From Campylobacteraceae bacterium (GTDB lineage: Bacteria > Campylobacterota > Campylobacteria > Campylobacterales > Campylobacteraceae), in the NCBI GenBank assembly GCA_031276365.1, contig JAISNG010000103.1, forward strand, positions 1-26,339: a stretch of DNA of 26,339 bases, read 5' to 3'. Under the pieces are notes generated by a model, which was not told where the DNA came from, made no database searches, and worked only from the letters and a program-made list of their open reading frames with translations. This document shows positions 7,263 to 15,188 of the stretch, in pieces. Within the stretch, counting starts at the first letter, position 1. Each line of letters opens with the position of its first letter. Both the position numbers and the translations under genes were made by a program.

Positions 7263-8603
7263 ATGGTAGAAAGATACTCAAGACAGCAGATGAGCGAAAA
7301 ATGGACTCAAAAAGCCAAATACGACGCTTGGCTCAAGGTCGAAAAATCAGCCGTTAAAGCATGGAATGCCCTTGGACTCATACCAGATGATGACTGCGAA
7401 AAAATACTCAAAAACGCCGCGTTTGACATACAAAGAATTGAAGCGATAGAGAAAGAGACAAAACACGATGTTATAGCATTTTTGACTTCCGTATCGGAAA
7501 GTTTGGGAGATGAAAGCCGTTTTGTGCATTACGGCATGACAAGCTCGGATTGCATAGATACTGCTGTCGCGCTGCAAATCAAAGAGTCGCTTGAACTTAT
7601 CATTGAAGACATAAGAATACTTCTAAAGGCGCTTAAAAAAAGGGCGCATGAGCATAAATATACGCTTATGGCTGGGCGCTCTCATGGTATTCACGGAGAG
7701 CCGATAACGTTTGGACTTGTGCTTGCCGTCTGGCATGACGAAATAAAAAGAAGCCTTGAAAACTTGCTGCATGTAAAGCATGTAATAAGCGTCGGGAAAA
7801 TAAGCGGCGCGATGGGAAATTTCGCGCACGCCCCTGTTGAGCTTGAAGAGATAGTCTGCGCTGAGCTTGGACTCTCTCCTGCTCCCGCATCAAATCAGAT
7901 AATTCAGCGCGACCGTTACGCGGCGCTTTTTAATGCGCTGGCTCTGCTTGCCTCTTCATGTGAAAAGATAGCTGTAGCAATACGCCATTATCAACGCACA
8001 GAGGTTTATGAAGCGGAAGAGTTTTTCTCAAAAGGTCAAAAGGGAAGCTCTGCTATGCCCCATAAAAGGAATCCCGTGCTTAGCGAAAACATCACTGGAC
8101 TTTGCCGTATGATAAGAAGTTACGCCGCGCCCGCGATGGAAAATGTAGCCTTGTGGCATGAGCGCGATATAAGCCACAGCTCCGTTGAGCGATTTATCCT
8201 GCCAGATGCTTTTATAACTACCGATTTTATGCTTTTGCGTTTGAGTGGCTTGATTGAAAACCTTGTAGTGTATCCGAAAAATATGCTAAAAAATCTAAAC
8301 CTCACGGGAGGACTTCTCTTTTCTCAGCGCATTTTATTGGAACTTCCAATGCTTGGTGTCTCAAGAGAAGACGCTTACAAAATAGTCCAAAGAAATGCCA
8401 TGAAAGTTTGGGAAGATTTGCAGCAAGGAAAAGCTGCACTCAACGAAAACGGTGAGAGCCTTTTTTTGCAAAATCTGCTTTTTGATGAAGATTTGAGAAC
8501 AAAACTAACTGAAGAGAAGATACGCGCATGCTTTGACTACAACTACTACACAAAAAATGTTGACAAAATTTTTAATCGTGTTTTTGAGGAGAGTAAAAAA
8601 TAA
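7263..8603 (+). CDS. purB: Adenylosuccinate lyase
   Basis: This 446-residue enzyme of the fumarase/aspartase superfamily releases fumarate from SAICAR and from adenylosuccinate, thus acting twice in purine synthesis. The signature loop GSSAMPHKRNP is at residues 261-271, with the catalytic serine at 262/263. The general acid histidine is H141 in GRSHGIHGEP, and MTSSD (92-96) contributes to the active site. The start MVERYSRQQMSEKWT is typical. The stop codon TAA shares its last base with the nrdA ATG (TAATG), so purB and nrdA are translationally coupled. This makes a nucleotide-supply pair upstream of the origin region. Confidence 0.97.
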   Translation: MVERYSRQQMSEKWTQKAKYDAWLKVEKSAVKAWNALGLIPDDDCEKILKNAAFDIQRIEAIEKETKHDVIAFLTSVSESLGDESRFVHYGMTSSDCIDTAVALQIKESLELIIEDIRILLKALKKRAHEHKYTLMAGRSHGIHGEPITFGLVLAVWHDEIKRSLENLLHVKHVISVGKISGAMGNFAHAPVELEEIVCAELGLSPAPASNQIIQRDRYAALFNALALLASSCEKIAVAIRHYQRTEVYEAEEFFSKGQKGSSAMPHKRNPVLSENITGLCRMIRSYAAPAMENVALWHERDISHSSVERFILPDAFITTDFMLLRLSGLIENLVVYPKNMLKNLNLTGGLLFSQRILLELPMLGVSREDAYKIVQRNAMKVWEDLQQGKAALNENGESLFLQNLLFDEDLRTKLTEEKIRACFDYNYYTKNVDKIFNRVFEESKK

Positions 8604-10972
8604 TGCTTACTGTTATAAAAAGAAACGGCAGAACAGAGCCGCTTGATGTTTCAAAAATCAAAAAATACACCTCCTCTGCCGTCGAAGGACTGGACAATGT
8701 CAGCCTCAGCGAACTTGAAGTGGACGCAAAGATACAATTCCGTGACCAGATAAGCACTGCCGAGATACAGCAGACGCTTATCAAAACAGCTGTGGACAAA
8801 ATAGATATAGACAGACCGAACTGGACATTTGTAGCCGCGCGGCTATTTTTGTATGACTTGTATCATAGAGTAAACGGCTTTTCAGGATACGGACATTTGA
8901 GGGATTACCTTGAAAAAGGCGAAAAAGAGGGACGAATAGTCCTTGGACTCAAAGAAAAATATGATTTGGACGATTTGGACGCTTATATAGACGTATCGCG
9001 TGATTTGCAATTTACCTATCTTGGCGTCAAAACGCTGCATGACAGATACCTTTTGAAAAATCGCAAAGGCGAGCCGATAGAACTGCCTCAGCATATGTTT
9101 ATGGCGATAGCCATGTTTTTGGCGCAAAACGAATTTAACCCGCAGGATTGGGCGAAAAAATTTTACGACCTCATAAGCAAATTTGAAGTCATGCCCGCAA
9201 CACCTACCCTCTCAAACGCACGAACATCGCGCCACCAGCTAAGTTCTTGCTATGTAGGTTCAACGCCAGACAATATAGAGGGAATATTTGACAGCTTCAA
9301 AGAGATGTCGCTTTTGAGCAAATACGGCGGCGGCATCGGCTGGGATTGGAGTTTGGTACGCGCTATGGGCAGCATGATAGACGGACACAAAAATGCGGCG
9401 GGAGGCATAATACCGTTTTTAAAAATCACAAACGATATCGCCGTAGCGGTTGACCAGCTTGGAACAAGAAAAGGCGCAATAGCAGTTTATATAGAACCAT
9501 GGCATATGGATATCTCCGACTTTTTGGATTTAAAGAAAAACTCTGGCGAAGAGAGACGCCGCACACATGAGTTGTTTCCCGCCATATGGATAAATGACCT
9601 TTTTATGAGGCGTATAGAAGAGGATGCCATGTGGACGCTTTTTGACCCGTTTGACACGCCTGAGCTTTGTCAATTGTACGGCGAAGCGTTTGAAAAAAGA
9701 TATGAAGAGTATGAGAAAAACCCGAACATTCCAAAAGAGTTTATCAAGGCAAAAGAGCTTTGGAAAAAGGTACTTACGAACTATTTTGAATCCGGAAGTC
9801 CGTTTTTGTGCTTTAAGGACAGTGCAAATAGAGTAAATCCGAACGACCACACGGGAATCATCAGAAGCTCCAACCTCTGCACGGAGATATTTCAAAACAC
9901 GCAGCCCAACCACTACATGACAAAGGTCGTTTTCAATGACGGCGAAGAGCGCCTGTTTGAAGAGGACGAAGAGGTAAAGACAGATAACAGCATAACCAAA
10001 AAAGCCAAAAAGATAACAGCGCTTGACACTATCGGCAACAAAGAGATATTTATCGTAGAAAAGGCGCTCAAAGAGGGAAAAACCGCCGTTTGCAATCTGG
10101 CAAGCATAAACCTATCCAAAGTGAACACGAAAGAGGATATAGAGCGCGTCGTGCCAATAGCTATCAGAATGCTTGACAATGTCATAGACCTCAACTTTTA
10201 CCCTCATGCAAAAGTCAAACACACTAACCTCCTCTCGCGCTCCATAGGCTTGGGCGTTATGGGAGAGGCTCAAATGCTCGCGGAAAAAGGCATTGCGTGG
10301 GGCGGATATGACCATTTGTCAAAAATAGATGAAATAATGGAAGCGGTAAGCTACAACGCCATAAAAGCCTCAAGCAATTTGAGTTTGGAAAAGGGCGCAT
10401 ATCCTGAATTTGAAGGCTCAAAATGGAGCAGAGGAGTATTTCCAATAGACATGGCGAACGAAAACGCCAAAAAACTCGTGGACAGAGGCGGACTTTTCGG
10501 ATACACTTACGACTGGGAGAAGCTAAGAGAGAAGGTTAAAAAAGATGGTATGCGCAACGGCTACCTCATGGCGATAGCGCCCACAAGCTCCATCTCCATA
10601 CTCGTAGGCACAACGCAGACGATAGAACCCGTCTATAAAAGAAAGTGGTTTGAAGAAAATCTATCTGGCATGATACCCGTAACCGCGCCCAAACTCTCAC
10701 TTGATACATGGGGCTTTTACACGCCTGCGTACGAGCTTGACCAAAGGCTTTTGATACAAGCAGGCGCAATCCGCCAAAAATGGATAGACCAAGGACAAAG
10801 CCTCAATATATTTATCACGCTTGACAAAGCAAGCGGAAAATATCTCAACGACATCTATATGCTGGGCTGGAAGCTGGGACTAAAATCGGTATATTATCTA
10901 AGAAGTCAATCGCCAGAAACAAACTCCGTAGATGTCGCCGACAGAACCATAGAGTGCGATGGGTGTCAGTAA
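8603..10972 (+). CDS. nrdA: Ribonucleoside-diphosphate reductase, class I alpha subunit
   Basis: This 789-residue protein is the catalytic subunit that reduces ribonucleotides to deoxyribonucleotides. An ATP-cone allosteric domain occupies about residues 1-90. The active-site cysteine pair is C216 (SSCYVGS) and C497 (AVCNLASINL). The radical-site motif NLCTE gives N424, C426 and E428, and the radical-transfer tyrosines are Y764-Y765 (SVYYLRSQ). The C-terminal CDGCQ gives the shuttle cysteines C785 and C788. About 60 extra residues, rich in charged groups, lie between NLCTE and CNLAS (roughly 433-492). I recall a similar insertion in Helicobacter NrdA, so this is probably a lineage trait and not an intein. 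The radical-generating nrdB is not adjacent. Confidence 0.96.
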   Translation: MLTVIKRNGRTEPLDVSKIKKYTSSAVEGLDNVSLSELEVDAKIQFRDQISTAEIQQTLIKTAVDKIDIDRPNWTFVAARLFLYDLYHRVNGFSGYGHLRDYLEKGEKEGRIVLGLKEKYDLDDLDAYIDVSRDLQFTYLGVKTLHDRYLLKNRKGEPIELPQHMFMAIAMFLAQNEFNPQDWAKKFYDLISKFEVMPATPTLSNARTSRHQLSSCYVGSTPDNIEGIFDSFKEMSLLSKYGGGIGWDWSLVRAMGSMIDGHKNAAGGIIPFLKITNDIAVAVDQLGTRKGAIAVYIEPWHMDISDFLDLKKNSGEERRRTHELFPAIWINDLFMRRIEEDAMWTLFDPFDTPELCQLYGEAFEKRYEEYEKNPNIPKEFIKAKELWKKVLTNYFESGSPFLCFKDSANRVNPNDHTGIIRSSNLCTEIFQNTQPNHYMTKVVFNDGEERLFEEDEEVKTDNSITKKAKKITALDTIGNKEIFIVEKALKEGKTAVCNLASINLSKVNTKEDIERVVPIAIRMLDNVIDLNFYPHAKVKHTNLLSRSIGLGVMGEAQMLAEKGIAWGGYDHLSKIDEIMEAVSYNAIKASSNLSLEKGAYPEFEGSKWSRGVFPIDMANENAKKLVDRGGLFGYTYDWEKLREKVKKDGMRNGYLMAIAPTSSISILVGTTQTIEPVYKRKWFEENLSGMIPVTAPKLSLDTWGFYTPAYELDQRLLIQAGAIRQKWIDQGQSLNIFITLDKASGKYLNDIYMLGWKLGLKSVYYLRSQSPETNSVDVADRTIECDGCQ

Positions 10973-11023
10973 AACAAATATTTGATGTGGTTTTGACTCA
11001 AAGCAACTCAAAGGAGGAGATTC

Positions 11024-11782
11024 ATGCCAAATAGTGATGATTATCGTCAGTATAGAAAATCTATTTCAGACGAATTAATGTCTATTAGAAGCAGGGTGCG
11101 CAACTTTGTTAGAAACTGGGCGGAAGATGGTCGCTACAAAGAAATTATATTAAAAAATGTATTGGAAAGGCTTTTGCCAAAAACTGTTTCAGTTGGAACA
11201 GGTTTTGTGGTCGGCGATGACTCAAAGACAAGTTCACAAATTGACATAATTGTATATTTAAATTCCATACCTCCGCTTTTTCTCATAGATGATTTTGTAG
11301 TAGTTGTTAAAGAAAGTGTGGTCGGTATTATTGAAGTGAAAACAAAAATTAGGAATGACGATTTTAAAAATATGATGAGGAAAGCACACGAAAATGGTAA
11401 ATTGATAGGTAATCACATTTTTAATGGACTTTTTGGATACGAATCTACTATTGAAAATAATCCAGACAATTTGCCTGACACCATATCTGATAGTCTAAAA
11501 GAGCATAAGGGATATGTTAATAATATTACGTTCGGCAAAAATATTTTTATGAAATATTGGGAAATAAATAAACCAAACGAGGATTTTCCTTATCTGCACT
11601 ATAGTTTTTACAAATTAGAAAAACTTGCTTTTGGATATTTTATCTCAAATCTAATCGAACACGCATATATCAAAACTACAAATTCGTCAATCCCTAAAAC
11701 TTTAGAAAAGGCGTTATATCCGATTGACCGTGGAGGCAAAGAAGTTTGTCGCATAGGAAACTATGAAATCGAAATAAAATAG
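11024..11782 (+). CDS. DUF6602-like protein, possible PD-(D/E)XK nuclease fold
   Basis: This 252-residue protein has the pattern of DUF6602: a helical N-terminus, then VGTGFVVGDDSKTSSQIDIIVY, and ESVVGIIEVKTKI. The arrangement D74 ... E104-V-K106 fits the catalytic core of PD-(D/E)XK nucleases, in which D, E and K bind the metal and the phosphate, but nuclease activity is inferred. The family is often found in accessory or defence-type contexts and has no settled role. AAAGGAGGAG lies just before the start. The gene stands 51 bases after nrdA and is visibly AT-rich (15 G+C in 11401-11460 against 33 in 9301-9360), which suggests later acquisition. However, dnaN in the same window is also AT-rich. 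Confidence 0.75.
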   Translation: MPNSDDYRQYRKSISDELMSIRSRVRNFVRNWAEDGRYKEIILKNVLERLLPKTVSVGTGFVVGDDSKTSSQIDIIVYLNSIPPLFLIDDFVVVVKESVVGIIEVKTKIRNDDFKNMMRKAHENGKLIGNHIFNGLFGYESTIENNPDNLPDTISDSLKEHKGYVNNITFGKNIFMKYWEINKPNEDFPYLHYSFYKLEKLAFGYFISNLIEHAYIKTTNSSIPKTLEKALYPIDRGGKEVCRIGNYEIEIK

Positions 11783-11869
11783 GTGTTTTGTGTGATATTC
11801 TTCACCAAAAAAGCACACGAAGCGCAATCATAAAGATATTTTATAGCATGCTCACAAATTTATCCTAAC

Positions 11870-12072
11870 CTGTCATTTCCGCGCAAGCGATAACTTCCCG
11901 ATAGAAACTCATCACAAGGAATAAGTGGAGGCAGAAATCCAAAAAAAAGACCTTTGAACGAATAGATGCATAGCAAGCGGATTAAACAATTGTTTGCTCA
12001 CTTTTTGATTTCTTTCATGCTTTTATCTTTTAAAATCATTTTTTGGATTCCCGCCTGCGCGAGAATAACGGA
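11870..12072. repeat. REP-like composite element, copy 1
   Basis: The 376-base gap between the DUF6602-like gene and the Fic gene has no credible coding frame. It holds a left arm, CTGTCATTTCCGCGCAAGCG (11870-11889), and a right arm containing GGATTCCCGCCTGCGCGAG (12045-12063) followed by AATAACGG, in inverted arrangement. An internal GAGGCAGAAATCC (11928-11940) corresponds to the inner part of the left arm in the other copies. Copies at 16323-16475 and 19163-19326 have the same layout. This is the type of dispersed palindromic sequence whose translation gives 'HSRAGGNP' peptides in many genomes. Confidence 0.72.
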
Positions 12073-12158
12073 AAGAAAATTTGTTTTTCTGTACAATATA
12101 CAACGCTTGTTTCAACCATGAGCCCAAAAATACTGCGCTCTCTTTGCATCTCAATTTT

Positions 12159-12899
12159 TTACTCTATGTTTTTAATCTCCAGCTCAAAACCGATATTTTT
12201 TAAATGTGATTCTAAAATGTATTTCATTGAATTTATGAGGCTGGCTTTAATAAAACCAATTATGGAAGAATAGCTCGCCGCACCCAAAGCATCATAATAT
12301 TCCCGTCTTTGCGTTCTTTCCAAAATAAGCGGAGGATAACCCTCTTTCATAAGCTCATAATTTAAAATCAGTCTTCCTGTTCTGCCATTGCCGTCTATAA
12401 AAGGGTGAATACGCTCAAACCTCACGTGAAATATACTTATTTTCTCAACCAAATCCATATTATCGTTCTGTCTATACCATGCAAACAAATCTTCCATATT
12501 TTTACTTATCAGATACGGTGGGCTTGCTATCTCCTTATCCATGCCTATTGATACTGGAACTTTGCGGTATTGCCCTGATTGATTTTCATGCTTTGTATTT
12601 TTCAAAAGAGTTTTATTAAAATCAAAAATCATCTGTTCAGTAAGTGCAGCTCTATATTCAATGAAGTGCAGCATAATATCTATTGCATATTTATGATTAA
12701 GCACTTCAACATAATCATTAAACGGTTTGCTACCGCTCGCGATACCTGTTTCAATCAATACTTTAGTTTCGTTATAGGTCAGAGAGTTGCCTTCTATACC
12801 GTTACTCTCGCAGTTAAATTTAATCAACATATTTTCAAAAAAGCTCTCATGATAAGGCTGATATTTGTCGTATATTTTCTTAATATCCAAATAGTTCAT
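12159..12899 (-). CDS. Fic-family protein, class II (N-terminal inhibitory motif)
   Basis: This 246-residue protein has the complete FIC catalytic motif HPFIDGNGRTGR at residues 165-176. H165 is the catalytic base, D169 binds magnesium, and G170-N-G and R173/R176 hold phosphates. Such enzymes usually transfer AMP from ATP to protein hydroxyls. Near the N-terminus, SNGIEG (32-37) fits the inhibitory (S/T)xxxE(G/N) motif, whose glutamate blocks ATP orientation, so the enzyme should be self-inhibited. The length suits a stand-alone Fic domain, and there is no visible winged-helix domain or separate antitoxin gene. It lies alone on the minus strand between repeats and typA. The target is unknown. 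ATG at 12899 is preceded by GGGAG. Confidence 0.9.
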   Translation of the reverse strand: MNYLDIKKIYDKYQPYHESFFENMLIKFNCESNGIEGNSLTYNETKVLIETGIASGSKPFNDYVEVLNHKYAIDIMLHFIEYRAALTEQMIFDFNKTLLKNTKHENQSGQYRKVPVSIGMDKEIASPPYLISKNMEDLFAWYRQNDNMDLVEKISIFHVRFERIHPFIDGNGRTGRLILNYELMKEGYPPLILERTQRREYYDALGAASYSSIIGFIKASLINSMKYILESHLKNIGFELEIKNIE

Positions 12900-12936
12900 T
12901 TATGCTCCCGAACACTTTGCGTTGCGCGATAATTGT

Positions 12937-12942
12937 ATTATA
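12937..12942 (-). promoter_or_regulatory. Possible -10 box for the Fic gene
   Basis: Read on the minus strand, TATAAT (12942 down to 12937) lies 38 bases before the Fic start. It is a perfect -10 match in an AT-rich setting, and no convincing -35 is seen. The assignment is based on sequence alone. Confidence 0.4.
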
Positions 12943-12998
12943 AATACAGTTTTTATAACACTTCGGTACAACATTTGTGTCGGTTCAATTTGAACAAA

Positions 12999-13118
12999 TC
13001 ATCCAAAATCAGTCGATAGCGCAAAAACATCATTTTGCACAGGCATCTGCCCTGCATTTAAATCCGCTGTTTTGATAAATAACTCATCTGCCGCGTCAAA
13101 TAAATCCGCCGCAGAAGT
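12999..13118 (-). other. Open frame resembling a coding remnant between typA and Fic
   Basis: Just past the typA stop, the minus strand keeps a 39-codon open frame reading TSAADLFDAADELFIKTADL and ending FALSTDFG before TGA at 12999. Its alanine-, aspartate- and leucine-rich composition looks like real protein. It has no start upstream of an internal ATG at 13046, and no ribosome binding site was found. It could be the tail of a decayed gene or chance. I do not recognise a family. Confidence 0.25.
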
Positions 13119-13130
13119 TTAAACTGGGTT

Positions 13131-14927
13131 TTACCCCTTTGACATTCTCTTTCTCATTGTAGGGTCAAGGTATTTTTTTCTGACGCGGATGTTTTTGGGC
13201 GTTACTTCCACCACCTCATCATCCTCTATCCACTCAAGCGCACGCTCCAGATTTAGTCTGCGCGGCGGTACCAATTTTATCGCCTCATCGCTTCCCGAGG
13301 CTCTTACGTTTGTCAGGTTCTTGCCCTTTATAGGATTGACGTCAAGGTCGTTGGGGCGGGAGTGTTCGCCGATTATCATGCCCGCATAAACTTTTGTCTG
13401 CGGCTCTATAAACAGCACTCCCCTATCCTGCAAATTCCACAACGAATACCCAAGAGCCGTGCCGTTTTCCATAGATACAAGCGCGCCGTTTGAGCGGTGT
13501 TCCACGCTGCCGCTTAAAGGGCGAAAATCCAAAAACGAGTGATTCATAACGCCCTCGCCTTTTGTATCCGTCAAGAACTGGCTTCTAAACCCGATGAGTC
13601 CGCGCGCGGGTATCTCAAACTCTATCCTCGTCTGTCCATCTCCCGTTGGATTCATCGCCGTCATCTCCGCTTTTCTTTTGCCAAGTTTCTCTATAACCGT
13701 GCCTGTGCAGTCATCGGGCGCGTCAATGACCAAATGCTCAAAAGGCTCCAATTTCACGCCGTCTTCTTCCTTGATGATAACTTCCGGTCTTCCCAAAGAG
13801 AACTCAAAACCCTCTCTTCTCATATTTTCAGCCAAAATCGTTATCTGAAGCTCTCCCCTGCCCGAAACTTTAAATTTACCCTCGCCGATGCTCTCATATT
13901 TCATTGCGATATTTGTCTTAACCTCGCTCTCAAGCCTTTCGGAGAGTTTGTTTGACGTTACGTATTTGCCCTCAAGCCCTGCCAAAGGACTGTCATTTAC
14001 GGCAAAAACAACGCTTAGAGTCGGCTCTTCTATATGCAATGGGTCAAGCGGCATGGGATTTGCAGGATCAACTATGCTATCTCCGACATCAAGCGCGTCA
14101 AATCCTGCTATGGCTATGATATCGCCTGAACTTGCCTCGTTGATGTCAAGCCGCTCAAGCCCTTTAAATCCGATAAGTTTGCTGATACGTCCGTTTATCC
14201 GCTCGCCGTCCGCCTTGGCAAGCATAACGTTTTGGTTTTTCTTCACGGTGCCGTTAAATACGCGCGCTATGCCTATTTTGCCAACATAGTTATCATAATC
14301 AAGCGTAAAAATCTGTACCTGCACAGGATTCTCATCTTTGCCGCTTGGGCTTGGAACGTGCGTTGTTATCACTTCAAAAAGCGGTTCGAAATTTTCGTTT
14401 TTATCGCTCATGTTTTTTTTAGCGTATCCATCGCGTGCAGCGGCGTAAATCACAGGAAAATCAAGCTGTTTATCATTGGCGTCAAGCGCGACGAAGAGGT
14501 CAAATATCTCATTTACCACACGCTCAGGGTCGGCTGCGGGTTTGTCTATCTTATTTATAACGACTATCGGCTGCAGCCCAAATCCCAAAGCCTTTTTCAC
14601 GACAAACTTTGTCTGCGGCATGACGCCTTCCTGCGCATCCACGAGCAGCAAAACTCCGTCAACCATCTTAAGCACGCGCTCTACTTCGCCGCCAAAATCG
14701 GCATGCCCGGGTGTATCTATAATGTTGATTTTATAATCTTTGTAAGTGATAGATGTGTTTTTGGAGAGAATCGTTATGCCTCTCTCTTTTTCAATATCGT
14801 TACTGTCCATCATTCGCTCACCTGCAGTCTGGTGTTCGGCAAAAGTTCCCGACTGCTTCAAAAGCTCGTCCACAAGAGTGGTTTTGCCATGATCAACGTG
14901 TGCGATGACGGCAATATTTCTTATCAT
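13131..14927 (-). CDS. typA: Ribosome-associated translational GTPase TypA/BipA
   Basis: This 598-residue GTPase binds the ribosome much like EF-G and helps 50S assembly and growth under stress. The P-loop is AHVDHGKTT (9-17), followed by RGITI (switch I region), DTPGHADFGGEV (G3) and VINKIDKPAA (G4). The C-terminal half has the EF-G-like domains and the BipA-specific tail ending MRKRMSKG. The start is supported by TTAGGAG before ATG. The upstream spacer holds an array of DnaA-box-like sequences, so transcription or its timing could be affected by DnaA, but this is inference only. Confidence 0.96.
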   Translation of the reverse strand: MIRNIAVIAHVDHGKTTLVDELLKQSGTFAEHQTAGERMMDSNDIEKERGITILSKNTSITYKDYKINIIDTPGHADFGGEVERVLKMVDGVLLLVDAQEGVMPQTKFVVKKALGFGLQPIVVINKIDKPAADPERVVNEIFDLFVALDANDKQLDFPVIYAAARDGYAKKNMSDKNENFEPLFEVITTHVPSPSGKDENPVQVQIFTLDYDNYVGKIGIARVFNGTVKKNQNVMLAKADGERINGRISKLIGFKGLERLDINEASSGDIIAIAGFDALDVGDSIVDPANPMPLDPLHIEEPTLSVVFAVNDSPLAGLEGKYVTSNKLSERLESEVKTNIAMKYESIGEGKFKVSGRGELQITILAENMRREGFEFSLGRPEVIIKEEDGVKLEPFEHLVIDAPDDCTGTVIEKLGKRKAEMTAMNPTGDGQTRIEFEIPARGLIGFRSQFLTDTKGEGVMNHSFLDFRPLSGSVEHRSNGALVSMENGTALGYSLWNLQDRGVLFIEPQTKVYAGMIIGEHSRPNDLDVNPIKGKNLTNVRASGSDEAIKLVPPRRLNLERALEWIEDDEVVEVTPKNIRVRKKYLDPTMRKRMSKG

Positions 14928-14995
14928 AATATACTCCTAATTTTATTGAGGCGGTATTTTACCCAAAATATACTATAAATGGTATTAAGCGTAAA

Positions 14996-15095
14996 GTTTT
15001 TCACATTTTCACATTGTCTATTAAAAGTTTTTCACATCTATTTTTTTGGGGATTTTTCGGCGGCGCAGCGGATATTTGGCGCAACTTTTTTCACA
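14996..15095 (+). promoter_or_regulatory. Cluster of four DnaA-box-like TTTTCACA sequences upstream of typA
   Basis: TTTTTCACA occurs at 14997-15005, 15028-15036 and 15087-15095, and ATTTTCACA at 15005-15013, all in the same orientation. The core TTCAC is, as far as I know, the core of DnaA boxes in Campylobacterota. The first two boxes form a 16-base string (14996-15011) that recurs exactly at 21355-21370 in the dnaA-dnaN spacer. This gene-free stretch between typA and the lipoprotein gene could be a second origin module or a DnaA-controlled region. Confidence 0.6.
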
Positions 15096-15151
15096 GCTTT
15101 TATTCGCTTTATCAGCACACTGCAAATCGCCGCAGCTGTTGATAAAATGTC

Positions 15152-15181
15152 CAAGACAAACGAAGCGATTCGCTTGTCTTG
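15152..15181. terminator. Hairpin following the lipoprotein gene
   Basis: CAAGACAAACGAA and TTCGCTTGTCTTG form a 13-base stem with one G-T pair around a GCGA loop. It lies just after the stop of the minus-strand lipoprotein gene (15189). Read on that strand, the stem is followed by GACATTTTATC, only a weak T-run, so a terminator role is plausible but not certain. Confidence 0.45.
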
Positions 15182-15188
15182 ACACTAT

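Noticed and set aside
9895..10085. Possible intein in NrdA
   Set aside because: The inserted segment is only about 60 residues, does not start with Cys/Ser and lacks the terminal His-Asn of inteins.
12043..12273. Plus-strand frame overlapping the REP right arm and the Fic 3' end
   Set aside because: It is antisense to Fic, starts within a repeat and has no ribosome binding site.
12421..12436. CACGTGAAA near 12423 as a third parS
   Set aside because: Only the central CACGTGAAA matches; the left half (AACCT) does not fit the parS palindrome.
14232..14978. Long plus-strand frame antisense to typA (248 codons)
   Set aside because: It lies wholly opposite a well-conserved GTPase gene and its composition mirrors that gene. 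No ribosome binding site was seen.
14928..15188. tRNA or other structured RNA gene in the typA upstream spacer
   Set aside because: No cloverleaf, GTTC-type T-loop or known RNA motif was seen. The region is explained by DnaA-box-like repeats and one hairpin.
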